Positions 37,421 to 45,377 of a stretch of 64,000 nucleotides of DNA are shown here, one piece after another. Location: assembly GCF_030930995.1 (NCBI RefSeq), contig NZ_CP133217.1, forward strand, positions 744,001 through 808,000, written 5' to 3'. Source of the stretch: Thiothrix subterranea. Lineage in GTDB: Bacteria > Pseudomonadota > Gammaproteobacteria > Thiotrichales > Thiotrichaceae. A model generated the notes under the pieces. The model ran no database searches, was not told the DNA's origin, and saw only the letters and a list, made by a program, of their open reading frames with translations. The stretch's first letter is position 1. Each line of letters begins with the position of its first letter. A program made the position numbers and the translations under genes.

Positions 37421-37909
37421 ATGCTGACAGTAACCTCTAAAACCCTATGGCTGGCGCTTGGCCTGATTGCCATGAGTCTCGCGGCAAGCAGCTTTGTGCT
37501 GACCGCTTGGCTGGATCTTCACCCGTGTTATTTGTGCATTTTTCAGCGGCTGTTATTTATGCTGCTGGCGGTGTTTGGGTTGCTGGCGGCGACGGGGTTT
37601 GGTGAAAAAGTATGGGGCGGGCTGGTGATTTTGCTGGCAGGCGTAGGAACTGCAACGGCAGGTTATCAGACTTGGCTGCAATTACAGCCGCCGGGCAGCG
37701 CTTCATGCGCAGGCAGCAATCCGAATCTGATTGAGCAATTGGTGTATTTCCTCAGCGATAATATCCCCAGCTTGTTTGAAGTCAGCGGCTTATGCGAAGA
37801 CGAAGAACTGGTCATTTTGGGACTTTCGCTCGCGAATTGGGCGCTGGTGTCGTTTTTGGCGGCGGTGATTGCGGCGGTGTGGGCGTTGCGTTTGAAAAAG
37901 GCTGCTTAG
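37421..37909 (+). CDS. dsbB: Disulfide bond formation protein DsbB
   Basis: A 162-residue inner-membrane protein with four membrane segments. The first redox pair is in Cys-Tyr-Leu-Cys (near residue 39-42) and the second pair is Cys in Ala-Ser-Cys-Ala-Gly and Gly-Leu-Cys-Glu-Asp on the second periplasmic loop. It reoxidises DsbA and passes electrons to quinone. No dsbA is nearby. Confidence 0.9.
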   Translation: MLTVTSKTLWLALGLIAMSLAASSFVLTAWLDLHPCYLCIFQRLLFMLLAVFGLLAATGFGEKVWGGLVILLAGVGTATAGYQTWLQLQPPGSASCAGSNPNLIEQLVYFLSDNIPSLFEVSGLCEDEELVILGLSLANWALVSFLAAVIAAVWALRLKKAA

Positions 37910-37933
37910 GACAAGATTGAGTGCTGCGGTATG

Positions 37934-38125
37934 TCACCAATAAATCGCAGGTACTTGATAGACCTTTTCACTGACTTTGAACACGTCATCACCGTTGTTG
38001 ATCAGTAAACTGTAAGGGCATTGATGCTCCTCAATGAATTGAGTCAGCGCTTCAAGTTGGCGTTTGGGCGTTACTGAACCTGCTTTGATTTCCACTGGAA
38101 TCAAACCGTTACACTTTGGCACTCT
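37934..38125 (-). pseudogene. C-terminal remnant of a DUF4143-type AAA ATPase
   Basis: The last ~60 codons of a protein ending with Leu-Ile-Pro-Val-Glu-Ile-Lys-Ala-Gly and Tyr-Ser-Leu-Leu-Ile-Asn-Asn-Gly-Asp, which looks like the end of the DUF4143/AAA ATPase family (the nuclease-like tail Glu-x-Lys is visible). There is no proper start: upstream the frame runs into the AbiEii gene in a meaningless frame. The ATPase body has been lost, probably when the neighbouring toxin-like genes arrived. Confidence 0.55.
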
Positions 38126-38133
38126 GCGATTGG

Positions 38134-38835
38134 TTATGCCGCAATCCGGTCGTACAACTGCTGTGCTCCTTCCGCCACAATCCGCTGCGCCCAACTTGGC
38201 TTCATTTTCATATCCGCTGCCCGTTCCAGATACAGGGCAGGTCGCGCCAGCATATCTGCCAGTGATTTGAGCAATGCCTTGCGGGGAACACTGCCGTATT
38301 GTCGCTCGGCTTCTTGCCACGCAGCTTGCGGGATTTCACCCCATGCCAGATACATCGCCACCAGATCGAAGACATCCTTGAACGGTGGGGCAAGCGCACG
38401 GTCAGCATTCGCCAACAGCTTGGTCATTAAACAGGATTCGCGTGACAAGTAGGGCAGCGGAAACAAGTTCAAATCAGCACCCGCAACCAGCCGGTATTCA
38501 TCACAACTGACGATTTCGAGTTTGACCAGTGAATCATCCAGTTTCAGAAATGTTCTGACTGCGTAACGGTCGGCACGAATTTCACGTATATAATCAAATT
38601 CTTGCCTGACCAATGCGCCGAGGGAAAGATTCGACACTTGTTCACGCACAGCACGGTAGGCATCTTTGTTTGGACACAACAAATCAATATCAACCGATTC
38701 GCGGTATTCATCCAACTCCAAGGCAATGCGCGTCCCGCCACCGAAACAAATGGCATGTTGGGTAAAGAAATCAGCATCGAACTGCGCCAAAGCGGTCATG
38801 ATCAGGCGGTGATGGGGCAGTTGATAATCAGGCAT
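38134..38835 (-). CDS. AbiEii/AbiGii-type nucleotidyltransferase toxin-like protein
   Basis: A 233-residue protein with the nucleotidyltransferase signature: Gly-Gly-Gly-Thr-Arg-Ile-Ala-Leu near residue 32 followed by Ser-Val-Asp-Ile-Asp-Leu-Leu (the two catalytic Asp). AbiEii-family enzymes are toxins or phage-abortive factors that add nucleotides to tRNA. The start ATG 38835 lies inside the last codons of the upstream small gene (8-base overlap), the usual arrangement of toxin-antitoxin pairs. The partner is not a standard AbiEi, so the pair is a variant type. Confidence 0.8.
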   Translation of the reverse strand: MPDYQLPHHRLIMTALAQFDADFFTQHAICFGGGTRIALELDEYRESVDIDLLCPNKDAYRAVREQVSNLSLGALVRQEFDYIREIRADRYAVRTFLKLDDSLVKLEIVSCDEYRLVAGADLNLFPLPYLSRESCLMTKLLANADRALAPPFKDVFDLVAMYLAWGEIPQAAWQEAERQYGSVPRKALLKSLADMLARPALYLERAADMKMKPSWAQRIVAEGAQQLYDRIAA

Positions 38836-39058
38836 GATGCACCACCCCAAACGCTGGAATGAAAATGCCTTGCCCCACTGTGCGAGTAAGCTCATTGATT
38901 AGACCTTGCTCGTTGTCGCTTAGATTCTGTGCTTGCACGAAGCCCCAACGTTCTTCATACACGCGGAAAGCAAAGTCAGGATCGACGGTTTCGCAATGGA
39001 CATCCCATAGCAGCTTGTCCAGTTCCGGGTAGAGCTTACGGTTTATGGTGGTTGGCAT
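38828..39058 (-). CDS. Small protein paired with AbiEii-type nucleotidyltransferase, putative antitoxin
   Basis: A 76-residue protein beginning Met-Pro-Thr-Thr-Ile-Asn-Arg with AAGG upstream. It has no visible winged helix, unlike classical AbiEi (about 200 residues). Its coding end overlaps the nucleotidyltransferase start by 8 bases. By position it is the antitoxin candidate, but the family is not recognised. Confidence 0.6.
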   Translation of the reverse strand: MPTTINRKLYPELDKLLWDVHCETVDPDFAFRVYEERWGFVQAQNLSDNEQGLINELTRTVGQGIFIPAFGVVHHA

Positions 39059-39098
39059 GGCAGTTTTCCTTAAGCTGGATTGGCAATGATCAAGAATT

Positions 39099-39332
39099 TC
39101 ATGCTGCCAATGCCGTTTCAATGCGTTTGACTTGGGAAAGACGGGCGGCATACGCCAGCACTGCCAGCAAATCCTCGCGCTCCAAATCTTCATAGTCATC
39201 CAGAATCTCATCGAGACTCATGCCCGCGCTGAATAGCTCCAACATGGTTTCCACGGGGTAACGTAACCCACGGATGGTGGGTTTGCCGTGGCAAATGCTA
39301 GGGTTGATGGTGATACGGTTGTGTGCATTCAT
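39099..39332 (-). CDS. DUF433 family protein (VapB45-like antitoxin)
   Basis: A 77-residue DUF433 protein: Ile-Thr-Ile-Asn-Pro-Ser-Ile-Cys-His-Gly-Lys-Pro-Thr-Ile-Arg-Gly at the start and a Met-Ser-Leu-Asp-Glu-Ile-Leu-Asp-Asp-Tyr helix. DUF433 proteins usually sit before a DUF5615 PIN-like toxin gene. Here the next gene, 40 bases on, is the AbiEii partner instead, so this antitoxin appears to be orphaned or to serve the new neighbour. Confidence 0.8.
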   Translation of the reverse strand: MNAHNRITINPSICHGKPTIRGLRYPVETMLELFSAGMSLDEILDDYEDLEREDLLAVLAYAARLSQVKRIETALAA

Positions 39333-39433
39333 TCGCTGTCCCTCAGGTACTTTTCAAAAAGCATATCACTTGGATGTGTAACATGATGGATATAAAATAC
39401 ACTAACCCATCCTATCCAAACGAGTATTGTTGA

Positions 39434-40183
39434 ATGGCACATTTGTATGAAATGCAAAATATACCTTCTGTCGACCAGTATGTCGTTGGACTCACAAAAA
39501 TCCGGTCATCAATAACTGACCTGCACATCAAAGCTTTTCAAGCCCATTACCAAGCACCCAATTATTCAGCAACAGCCAAACAGATTGCACTTTTGGCTGG
39601 CATTTCTGGTGGGCACACTCAAATCAATTTGCTTTACGGTAAACTGGGACACAGGCTTTGCGACCAATTGGGTATCAAACCTGATCTGCGCCCTGATAGC
39701 ACTCATCGTTGGTGGTCAGTCTGGTCATCAGGATGGCAAACACCCAAGGGATTTATCTGGAAACTTCTTCCACCAGTAGCAGAAGCATTTGAACAATTGG
39801 GCTGGGTTGAAACGGCAGTCTTTGCTTCTACGGATGAAGTCATTTCCAATGAAATCTTGCTTGAAGGTGGCTTATACCGCATAGCAGTAAACGCCTATGA
39901 ACGTAACCCAAAAGCGCGTCGCCAGTGCATTGCTGCACATGGGACAACTTGCTGTCTTTGTGGCTTTAATTTTGGCAATGTCTACGGCAAAGCTGCTGAA
40001 GGCTACATTCATGTTCACCATGTACGCCCACTTGCTGAAATCAAAACTCAGTATGGTGTCAATCCTATCAAAGACTTACGACCTGTCTGCCCCAACTGCC
40101 ATGCCGTTTTGCACATGCGTAACCCCGCATATAGCATCAATGAAGTGAAAGCGATGCTAAGTCATTCAGAATCAAAAGGATAG
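39434..40183 (+). CDS. HNH endonuclease-domain protein
   Basis: A 249-residue protein with a C-terminal HNH domain: a zinc-knuckle Cys-Cys-Leu-Cys-Gly-Phe, a His-Val-His-His-Val-Arg-Pro-Leu segment, and Val-Cys-Pro-Asn-Cys-His-Ala-Val-Leu-His. The N-terminal ~130 residues look like a DNA-recognition part. The layout resembles McrA-like, modification-dependent nucleases, but no methyltransferase is adjacent. It is monocistronic and lies next to toxin-antitoxin genes. Confidence 0.75.
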   Translation: MAHLYEMQNIPSVDQYVVGLTKIRSSITDLHIKAFQAHYQAPNYSATAKQIALLAGISGGHTQINLLYGKLGHRLCDQLGIKPDLRPDSTHRWWSVWSSGWQTPKGFIWKLLPPVAEAFEQLGWVETAVFASTDEVISNEILLEGGLYRIAVNAYERNPKARRQCIAAHGTTCCLCGFNFGNVYGKAAEGYIHVHHVRPLAEIKTQYGVNPIKDLRPVCPNCHAVLHMRNPAYSINEVKAMLSHSESKG

Positions 40184-40206
40184 CAGGAAGCCCAGCCCAT
40201 CCGAGC

Positions 40207-41913
40207 CTACCCACAACAACTACAATTCCGCTTATACTTCTCCATCTTCCCAATCCCCGGATTAAACGTATTGGTCGGATCAAGCTTTTTGTAAAACTCC
40301 CGCAAGCCGCTTTCCGCCTCATACAAATGCCCGACATTATGTTCTGCCGGATACTTCGCCCCCCGCGCATCCAGCAATGCCAGCATCGCCGCTTTCACCG
40401 CATGGGCATCCGCACCCTTTTTCAGAATGTAATCCTGATGGAAAACATGGCACATAAAATGCCCGTAATACAAGGTATGTTCAATCTGGCTGCGAATATG
40501 TTCCGGCAATACTTCCACCCAATCCGCATCATTGCGCCGCAACGCAATATCCAACGCCAGCATTTCCTCGCCGACCTGATCACTGAACAAAGTCTGGTAA
40601 CGAATCGCCGCGCCCGCCGCCGCAAACCGCTGCAAAAACGCCTTACTCGCCTCCTGCGGCGTACACTCAAAATACGCGCCCGCATTGCCCGTATCCGCAA
40701 AGAATTCCGGCAAAAACGCCTGCGCCTCCGCAATCCCGCCCTCACTCATTTTCAGAATCAAGTGATGCTCATAACGGTCACGGAATTCCAGCAAACGGTC
40801 GGGTAAATGCTGCGGAAACAAATGACTAACGCCCTGCATCACCCGATCACTCAAATATTTGGGCAACACCGGCAACTTGTTCAAGGTCGCATCGGTACGC
40901 CCCTTAATCGCAAACAACTTCGGCATCACATCCGTCCCCAACTTCTCAATCGTCAGGAAGGTATCTTTGCCGTACTTTTCCGCAATATTGAAAATGTCGC
41001 GGTGCATGTATTCACCCACTTCCGGCACATTTTCAAACTGACTGAGGATGTGCCGCCGCAAGCGCGTCAACACCTGCGGGTCATTCGTGCCGATGTAAAA
41101 GGTTTGTTCCTGCTGTGCCACCGGAAACGTATCCAGCCGCACCGCAAACACCGCCAATTTCCCCGCGCATCCGCTGGCTTCAAACAAACGGCTTTCATCG
41201 GCATTGAAACGCGCCGGTGTCGCCGCGTCCACATCGCGCAACCTTGCCAGGTAGTCGCGAGCCGATGCCAGCTTACCGTCGTCATCCACCCCGTCTTTCG
41301 CAAAATTGCCAGACTCCAGCCGCGTAATCATCTCCTCCGGCGAATCGCCCAACGCAATCCCCAAATGGTTAACCATTTCGAGCTTGCCCTGTTCATTCAC
41401 CTGCGCAAACAACGCCATTTCGGTGTAAGCGGGGCCGCGCTTGACCAATGCCCCGCCCGAATTATTCGCCACCCCGCCGACAATCGACGCGCCCAAACAG
41501 GACGAGCCGATCACCGAATGCGGCGCACGCTTCAACGGCTTGAGCAATTTTTCCAACTTGTGCAAGGTCGCACCGGGAAAACTCAACACCTGTTCACCAC
41601 CATTCAACAGCACCAAATCGTCCATCGCCAAGGTATTGATCACCACCACCTCACGGTCGTAATCGTCCCCGCTGGGGGTCGAGCCTTCCGTCAAGCCGGT
41701 TTTCGCCGCCTGCATAATGATAATGGTGTTCGCATCCACGCAGGCTTGCAGCACGTGCCACAATGCCAGCAAGGTTTGCGGAAACACCACCGCCAATGCC
41801 GTGCCACTGCCCGAACGAAAACCAGTGCGGTAATACTCAGTACGGCGTTGCCCGGTTGTCAGCTTATCCGCGCCCACAATGCTTTGCAGGGTGGTGATCA
41901 GGGGATGGTTCAT
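40207..41913 (-). CDS. dld: FAD-linked D-lactate dehydrogenase (quinone)
   Basis: A 568-residue peripheral membrane flavoprotein of the Dld type. The FAD-binding domain shows Gly-Leu-Thr-Glu-Gly-Ser-Thr-Pro near residue 72 and Ser-Val-Ile-Gly-Ser-Ser-Cys-Leu-Gly-Ala-Ser near 135; the C-terminal part is the lactate dehydrogenase membrane-binding domain, ending Cys-Ser-Cys-Cys-Gly. It oxidises D-lactate to pyruvate and reduces quinone. The gene follows lldP by 10 bases and is likely under LldR control. Confidence 0.9.
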   Translation of the reverse strand: MNHPLITTLQSIVGADKLTTGQRRTEYYRTGFRSGSGTALAVVFPQTLLALWHVLQACVDANTIIIMQAAKTGLTEGSTPSGDDYDREVVVINTLAMDDLVLLNGGEQVLSFPGATLHKLEKLLKPLKRAPHSVIGSSCLGASIVGGVANNSGGALVKRGPAYTEMALFAQVNEQGKLEMVNHLGIALGDSPEEMITRLESGNFAKDGVDDDGKLASARDYLARLRDVDAATPARFNADESRLFEASGCAGKLAVFAVRLDTFPVAQQEQTFYIGTNDPQVLTRLRRHILSQFENVPEVGEYMHRDIFNIAEKYGKDTFLTIEKLGTDVMPKLFAIKGRTDATLNKLPVLPKYLSDRVMQGVSHLFPQHLPDRLLEFRDRYEHHLILKMSEGGIAEAQAFLPEFFADTGNAGAYFECTPQEASKAFLQRFAAAGAAIRYQTLFSDQVGEEMLALDIALRRNDADWVEVLPEHIRSQIEHTLYYGHFMCHVFHQDYILKKGADAHAVKAAMLALLDARGAKYPAEHNVGHLYEAESGLREFYKKLDPTNTFNPGIGKMEKYKRNCSCCG

Positions 41914-41923
41914 GGCACTTGCC

Positions 41924-43618
41924 TCACAATAACGGGTCAGTCACGCCTAATACATGAATGGCAACCATGGTAATAATGCCCGCCATCACCAAGTAATACA
42001 GCGTCGGAATAATCGTCAAGCGGATGGTTTGCCCTTCACGCCCCAGCAAGCCCACCGTTGCCGATGCTGCCACCACGTTGTGAATCGCAATCATATTGCC
42101 CGCTGCCGCGCCCACCGCTTGCACCGCCACCAACATTGCACCCGATACCCCAATCAAACCAGCCGTATCAAACTGGAACTGCGCCAACATCAGGTTGGAA
42201 ACCGTATTCGAGCCAGCAATAAACGCGCCCAGTGCCCCAACTGCCGGAGCAAAGAACGGGTAAACATCACCCACACTGCTGGCAACCAATTGCGCCATTG
42301 CGCGTGGCATGGACGGTAAATCCGCCAGATTTACCCCGGAGTTAATCAGAATCCGCACCATTGGAATGGTAAAGATCAACACAAAGCCCGCACCCAACAA
42401 AGTACGTGAAGACTCACCCACCGCCGCTTTCAACTCAGAAAATTTCATGCGATGCAGGAAGAACGTCGCCAGCACCACCAGCACCATAATGCCACCCGGC
42501 AAGTACAGGAACTCGATTTTGCCGGAAATGCCCTTTTCACCCAGAATATCCACCCACGGCAATACCAGCGTATTGCTCAGGAAGGTTTTCACCTCGGTAC
42601 TAACCCGTGACAACACCAACAACGCCGCCAGCAAGACATACGGCAACCACGCCATGCCAATCGACACGGGTGCTTTTGCAGTCAGGCTATCCAGCTTGAT
42701 TTCGATGCTGCCCATCCATTCCGCTGCCCATTCGCTCGGTGGCGCAAAATCCCACGACTTTTTCGGCACCAAGAAACCGGCACGCGCAGCAGGCACAACC
42801 AATGACAAACCGACCAACGCACCAATGATAGAAGGGAATTCCGGCCCTAAAAACACGCCAGCCAGCGCGTAAGGAATCACAAACGCCAAACCGGCAAAAA
42901 TCGCAAATGGCGCAACCGCCAAACCTTCCGTCCACGACTTATTACGCCCAAAGAAACGGGTCAACATCACCGCCATAAACAACGGCATTAACACGCCAAT
43001 AATCGCGTGGGTAATCGCCACTTCGGAGGTAATCAGCGCGTACAACACATCCCAGCTTGAGCCTTCGCTGAGCAGTTTTTCGCTGATGCCTGCCTTATCC
43101 AAACCGCCAGAAACCCCGACGATAATCGGCGTACCCACCGCACCGAATGATACCGGCGTGGATTGCACCATCATCCCGACCATGACCGCTGCCATTGCCG
43201 GAAAACCCAAGGCTACCATCAATGGCGCAACCACCGCTGCGGGTGTACCAAAACCGGATGCACCCTCAATAAAGCAGCCAAACAACCACGCCACGATAAT
43301 GACCTGAATGCGCCGATCGGTACTGACATTCGAGAAGCCCGCCCGAATCGCGGTAATTGCCCCCGAATGTTTCAGCGTATTCAGCAGCAAAATAGCCCCG
43401 AAAATAATCCACAGAATCGCCCCTGTGAGAATCAACCCTTGCAGGGTAGAAGCCAGCACCCGATTAGCCGTCATTTCCCACGCGGTAAGCGCAATCGCCA
43501 CCGTCACCACGAAAACCACGGGCATCGCTCGCCGTGCAGGCCAGTTAAATCCCACCAGCAGCACGGCTGCTAGCACCAAGGGCAAAAATGCCAGTAACGA
43601 AAGTAACGTTTGACTCAT
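41924..43618 (-). CDS. lldP: L-lactate permease (LctP family)
   Basis: A 564-residue lactate:proton symporter with about 13 membrane segments. Family landmarks include [11 protein letters not shown] near residue 120 and [11 protein letters not shown] near 440. AGGAGGAG lies just upstream of ATG 43618, which is therefore preferred over the longer frame to 43726. The gene starts a minus-strand operon with dld, divergent from lldR-lutABC, with LldR-type operators in between. Confidence 0.92.
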   Translation of the reverse strand: MSQTLLSLLAFLPLVLAAVLLVGFNWPARRAMPVVFVVTVAIALTAWEMTANRVLASTLQGLILTGAILWIIFGAILLLNTLKHSGAITAIRAGFSNVSTDRRIQVIIVAWLFGCFIEGASGFGTPAAVVAPLMVALGFPAMAAVMVGMMVQSTPVSFGAVGTPIIVGVSGGLDKAGISEKLLSEGSSWDVLYALITSEVAITHAIIGVLMPLFMAVMLTRFFGRNKSWTEGLAVAPFAIFAGLAFVIPYALAGVFLGPEFPSIIGALVGLSLVVPAARAGFLVPKKSWDFAPPSEWAAEWMGSIEIKLDSLTAKAPVSIGMAWLPYVLLAALLVLSRVSTEVKTFLSNTLVLPWVDILGEKGISGKIEFLYLPGGIMVLVVLATFFLHRMKFSELKAAVGESSRTLLGAGFVLIFTIPMVRILINSGVNLADLPSMPRAMAQLVASSVGDVYPFFAPAVGALGAFIAGSNTVSNLMLAQFQFDTAGLIGVSGAMLVAVQAVGAAAGNMIAIHNVVAASATVGLLGREGQTIRLTIIPTLYYLVMAGIITMVAIHVLGVTDPLL

Positions 43619-43642
43619 TGAGAACTCCTCCTCCTGAATGTA

Positions 43643-43657
43643 ATTGGTCTTACCAAT
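43643..43657. promoter_or_regulatory. LldR operator 1, next to lldP
   Basis: ATTGGT-CTT-ACCAAT is a perfect inverted repeat matching the FadR/GntR-type LldR and PdhR consensus (TTGGTNNNACCAA). It lies 25-39 bases upstream of lldP and could block its promoter directly. Confidence 0.8.
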
Positions 43658-43675
43658 ATTGGTGCATTTGCCAGC

Positions 43676-43686
43676 TGGTAAGACCA
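43676..43686. promoter_or_regulatory. LldR operator 2 (weaker)
   Basis: TGGT-AAG-ACCA has the same core with shorter arms, centred 31 bases from operator 1, close to three helical turns, so dimers could bind on the same face. Confidence 0.6.
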
Positions 43687-43773
43687 TGAATTCTGAGGCT
43701 TTTCGCAAGTCTTTGTCAATACGCAATCTAATCCACTTGCAATAAAACTTTCATGCTTTTATCATAACTGAAA

Positions 43774-43786
43774 TTGGTAAGACCAA
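43774..43786. promoter_or_regulatory. LldR operator 3, next to lldR
   Basis: TTGGT-AAG-ACCAA is a perfect inverted repeat 13-25 bases upstream of the lldR start, overlapping the expected ribosome or promoter zone. It gives autoregulation and, together with operator 1 about 130 bases away, might support a repression loop as described for E. coli lldPRD. Confidence 0.8.
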
Positions 43787-43798
43787 AGCGCGGAAGCC

Positions 43799-44557
43799 AT
43801 GAAGAAATTACGCATCGCCGAACAAATCACTGAACAACTGGAACAGATGATCACCAGCGGACATTTCACGCTGGGCGAACGTTTGCCTGCCGAACGCGCC
43901 TTGGCAGAACAATTTGGCGTATCACGTCCCTCCTTGCGCGAAGCCATTCAAACCCTGATCAGCCGGGGCTTGCTGGTGTCCAAACCCGGTGGCGGCACCT
44001 TTGTGCAAAGCGAAACGCCCCATGCATCCGTGCCATGCAGCAGTCCGCTGATTGAGTTATTCCGCGAAAACCCCGAATACCGTTTCGATGTGCTGGAAAT
44101 CCGTCACGCGCTGGAAGGCAATGCCGCCTGGTATGCCGCCTTGCGTGCCACCGATGACGACAAAGCCAATATCCGCGACTGTTTCGAGCGCATGATTCAA
44201 CGCCACGGCAACGCCGACCCGATGGACGAAGCCCGCGCCGATGCCGATTTCCACCTCGCGATTGTCGAAGCCTCGCACAATTTGGTGCTATTGCACGTGA
44301 TGAAAAACCTGTTTGAACTGCTGCAAAACAGCATTTCGCACAATTTGGATAAGCTCTACACCATCCCGCGTGTGTTCGATCCGCTGAAGAATCAGCACCG
44401 CGAACTGATGGAAGCCGTCCTCGCCAGTAACCCGGAACGCGCCCGCACAGCCGCGCAAGAACATCTGGCTTTTGTAGAGGATTCCCTCAAATCCATCGAC
44501 GCTGACGAAGCCCGCAAGGTGCGATCGTTGCGCCACCTTACTTTGCTTGGAAGGTAA
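43799..44557 (+). CDS. lldR: FadR/GntR family lactate-responsive regulator LldR
   Basis: A 252-residue regulator with an N-terminal GntR winged helix (residues ~8-75; Pro-Ala-Glu-Arg-Ala-Leu-Ala-Glu-Gln-Phe-Gly-Val-Ser-Arg-Pro) and a C-terminal FCD ligand domain (about 95-220) with the metal-binding His/Asp residues. Context (lldP, dld, lutABC) and the three TTGGT-N3-ACCAA sites identify it as LldR rather than PdhR. It is followed at once by lutA, so regulator and catabolic genes share a transcript. Confidence 0.88.
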   Translation: MKKLRIAEQITEQLEQMITSGHFTLGERLPAERALAEQFGVSRPSLREAIQTLISRGLLVSKPGGGTFVQSETPHASVPCSSPLIELFRENPEYRFDVLEIRHALEGNAAWYAALRATDDDKANIRDCFERMIQRHGNADPMDEARADADFHLAIVEASHNLVLLHVMKNLFELLQNSISHNLDKLYTIPRVFDPLKNQHRELMEAVLASNPERARTAAQEHLAFVEDSLKSIDADEARKVRSLRHLTLLGR

Positions 44558-44561
44558 ACCC

Positions 44562-45377
44562 ATGCCCCCTATACCTGACACTATTTACTTTTTTGGCACA
44601 TGCCTCGTCGACTTGATGTACCCGCAAGCGGGTGTGTCGGCGATGCAATTGATTCAACGTGCGGGGGTGAAAGTCATTTTCCCACCCGCGCAAACCTGTT
44701 GCGGACAACCCGCTTGGAATTCCGGCTACCGCGACGAAGCGCGTTCTGTGGCACGGGCGCAAATCGCGCTGTTCCCCAAACCGATTCCCATCGTCATCCC
44801 CTCCGGCTCGTGTGCGGGCATGATGAAAGTGCATTACCCCGAACTCTTTGCGGGGCAAGCGGATGAGGCGCAAGCGCTGGATGTTGCCAACCGCGTGTAC
44901 GAACTCACCGAATTCCTCGTCGATGTGCTGCACATTGAGCTGCAAGATTTGGGTGAACCCGTAACAGTGGCGGTACACACGTCTTGTTCTGCCCGCCGTG
45001 AAATGGGTGTTGCCGACAAGATCGAATCCTTGCTGGGGCAACTCAGCAATGTGCAACGGGTGGAACACGCCCGCAAGCCGGAATGCTGCGGTTTCGGTGG
45101 CACGTTCGCAGTGAAAGAACCGGAAATTTCGGCGGCGATGGTGCTGGATAAAGTGACCCACATTCGCCATGCACAGCCAGACCGCCTGATTAGTCAGGAG
45201 TGTGGTTGCTTGCTGAATATTGGCGGGACGATGGAAAAGCAGGGGGATGCGATTCCGCACCAGCACATTGCCGAGTTTTTGTGGGAGCGTACTAGCATGG
45301 CTTCGACTTCGCTCAGCCAACGGACAGATCGTTCCCTGAGCGTAGTCGAAGGGAACACGACGGAGGGTACACCATGA
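44562..45377 (+). CDS. lutA: Lactate utilisation protein A (LutA/LldE), Fe-S oxidoreductase subunit
   Basis: A 271-residue protein with two CCG domains: Thr-Cys-Cys-Gly-Gln-Pro-Ala near residue 43 and Glu-Cys-Cys-Gly-Phe-Gly-Gly near 170, plus a Gln-Glu-Cys-Gly-Cys near 208. With LutB and LutC it oxidises L-lactate to pyruvate. GGAAGG precedes ATG 44562. The last ~25 residues come from a palindromic repeat inserted at 45301-45351 and are not part of the normal family. The stop overlaps the lutB start (ATGA). Confidence 0.88.
   Translation: MPPIPDTIYFFGTCLVDLMYPQAGVSAMQLIQRAGVKVIFPPAQTCCGQPAWNSGYRDEARSVARAQIALFPKPIPIVIPSGSCAGMMKVHYPELFAGQADEAQALDVANRVYELTEFLVDVLHIELQDLGEPVTVAVHTSCSARREMGVADKIESLLGQLSNVQRVEHARKPECCGFGGTFAVKEPEISAAMVLDKVTHIRHAQPDRLISQECGCLLNIGGTMEKQGDAIPHQHIAEFLWERTSMASTSLSQRTDRSLSVVEGNTTEGTP
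45301..45351. repeat. REP-like palindromic repeat inside the 3' end of lutA
   Basis: Imperfect 16-base arms, CTTCGACTTCGCTCAG (45301-45316) and CTGAGCGTAGTCGAAG (45336-45351), with one mismatch, enclose 19 bases. This type of CTTCGAC...GTCGAAG palindrome is a widespread dispersed bacterial repeat. Here it extends the lutA reading frame by a Ser/Thr-rich tail and could form a hairpin between lutA and lutB. Confidence 0.75.

Noticed and set aside
38134-38320. Upstream extension of the ATPase-remnant frame across the AbiEii gene
   Set aside because: The extension is in a wrong frame of a well-supported gene; only the last ~60 codons resemble a protein family.
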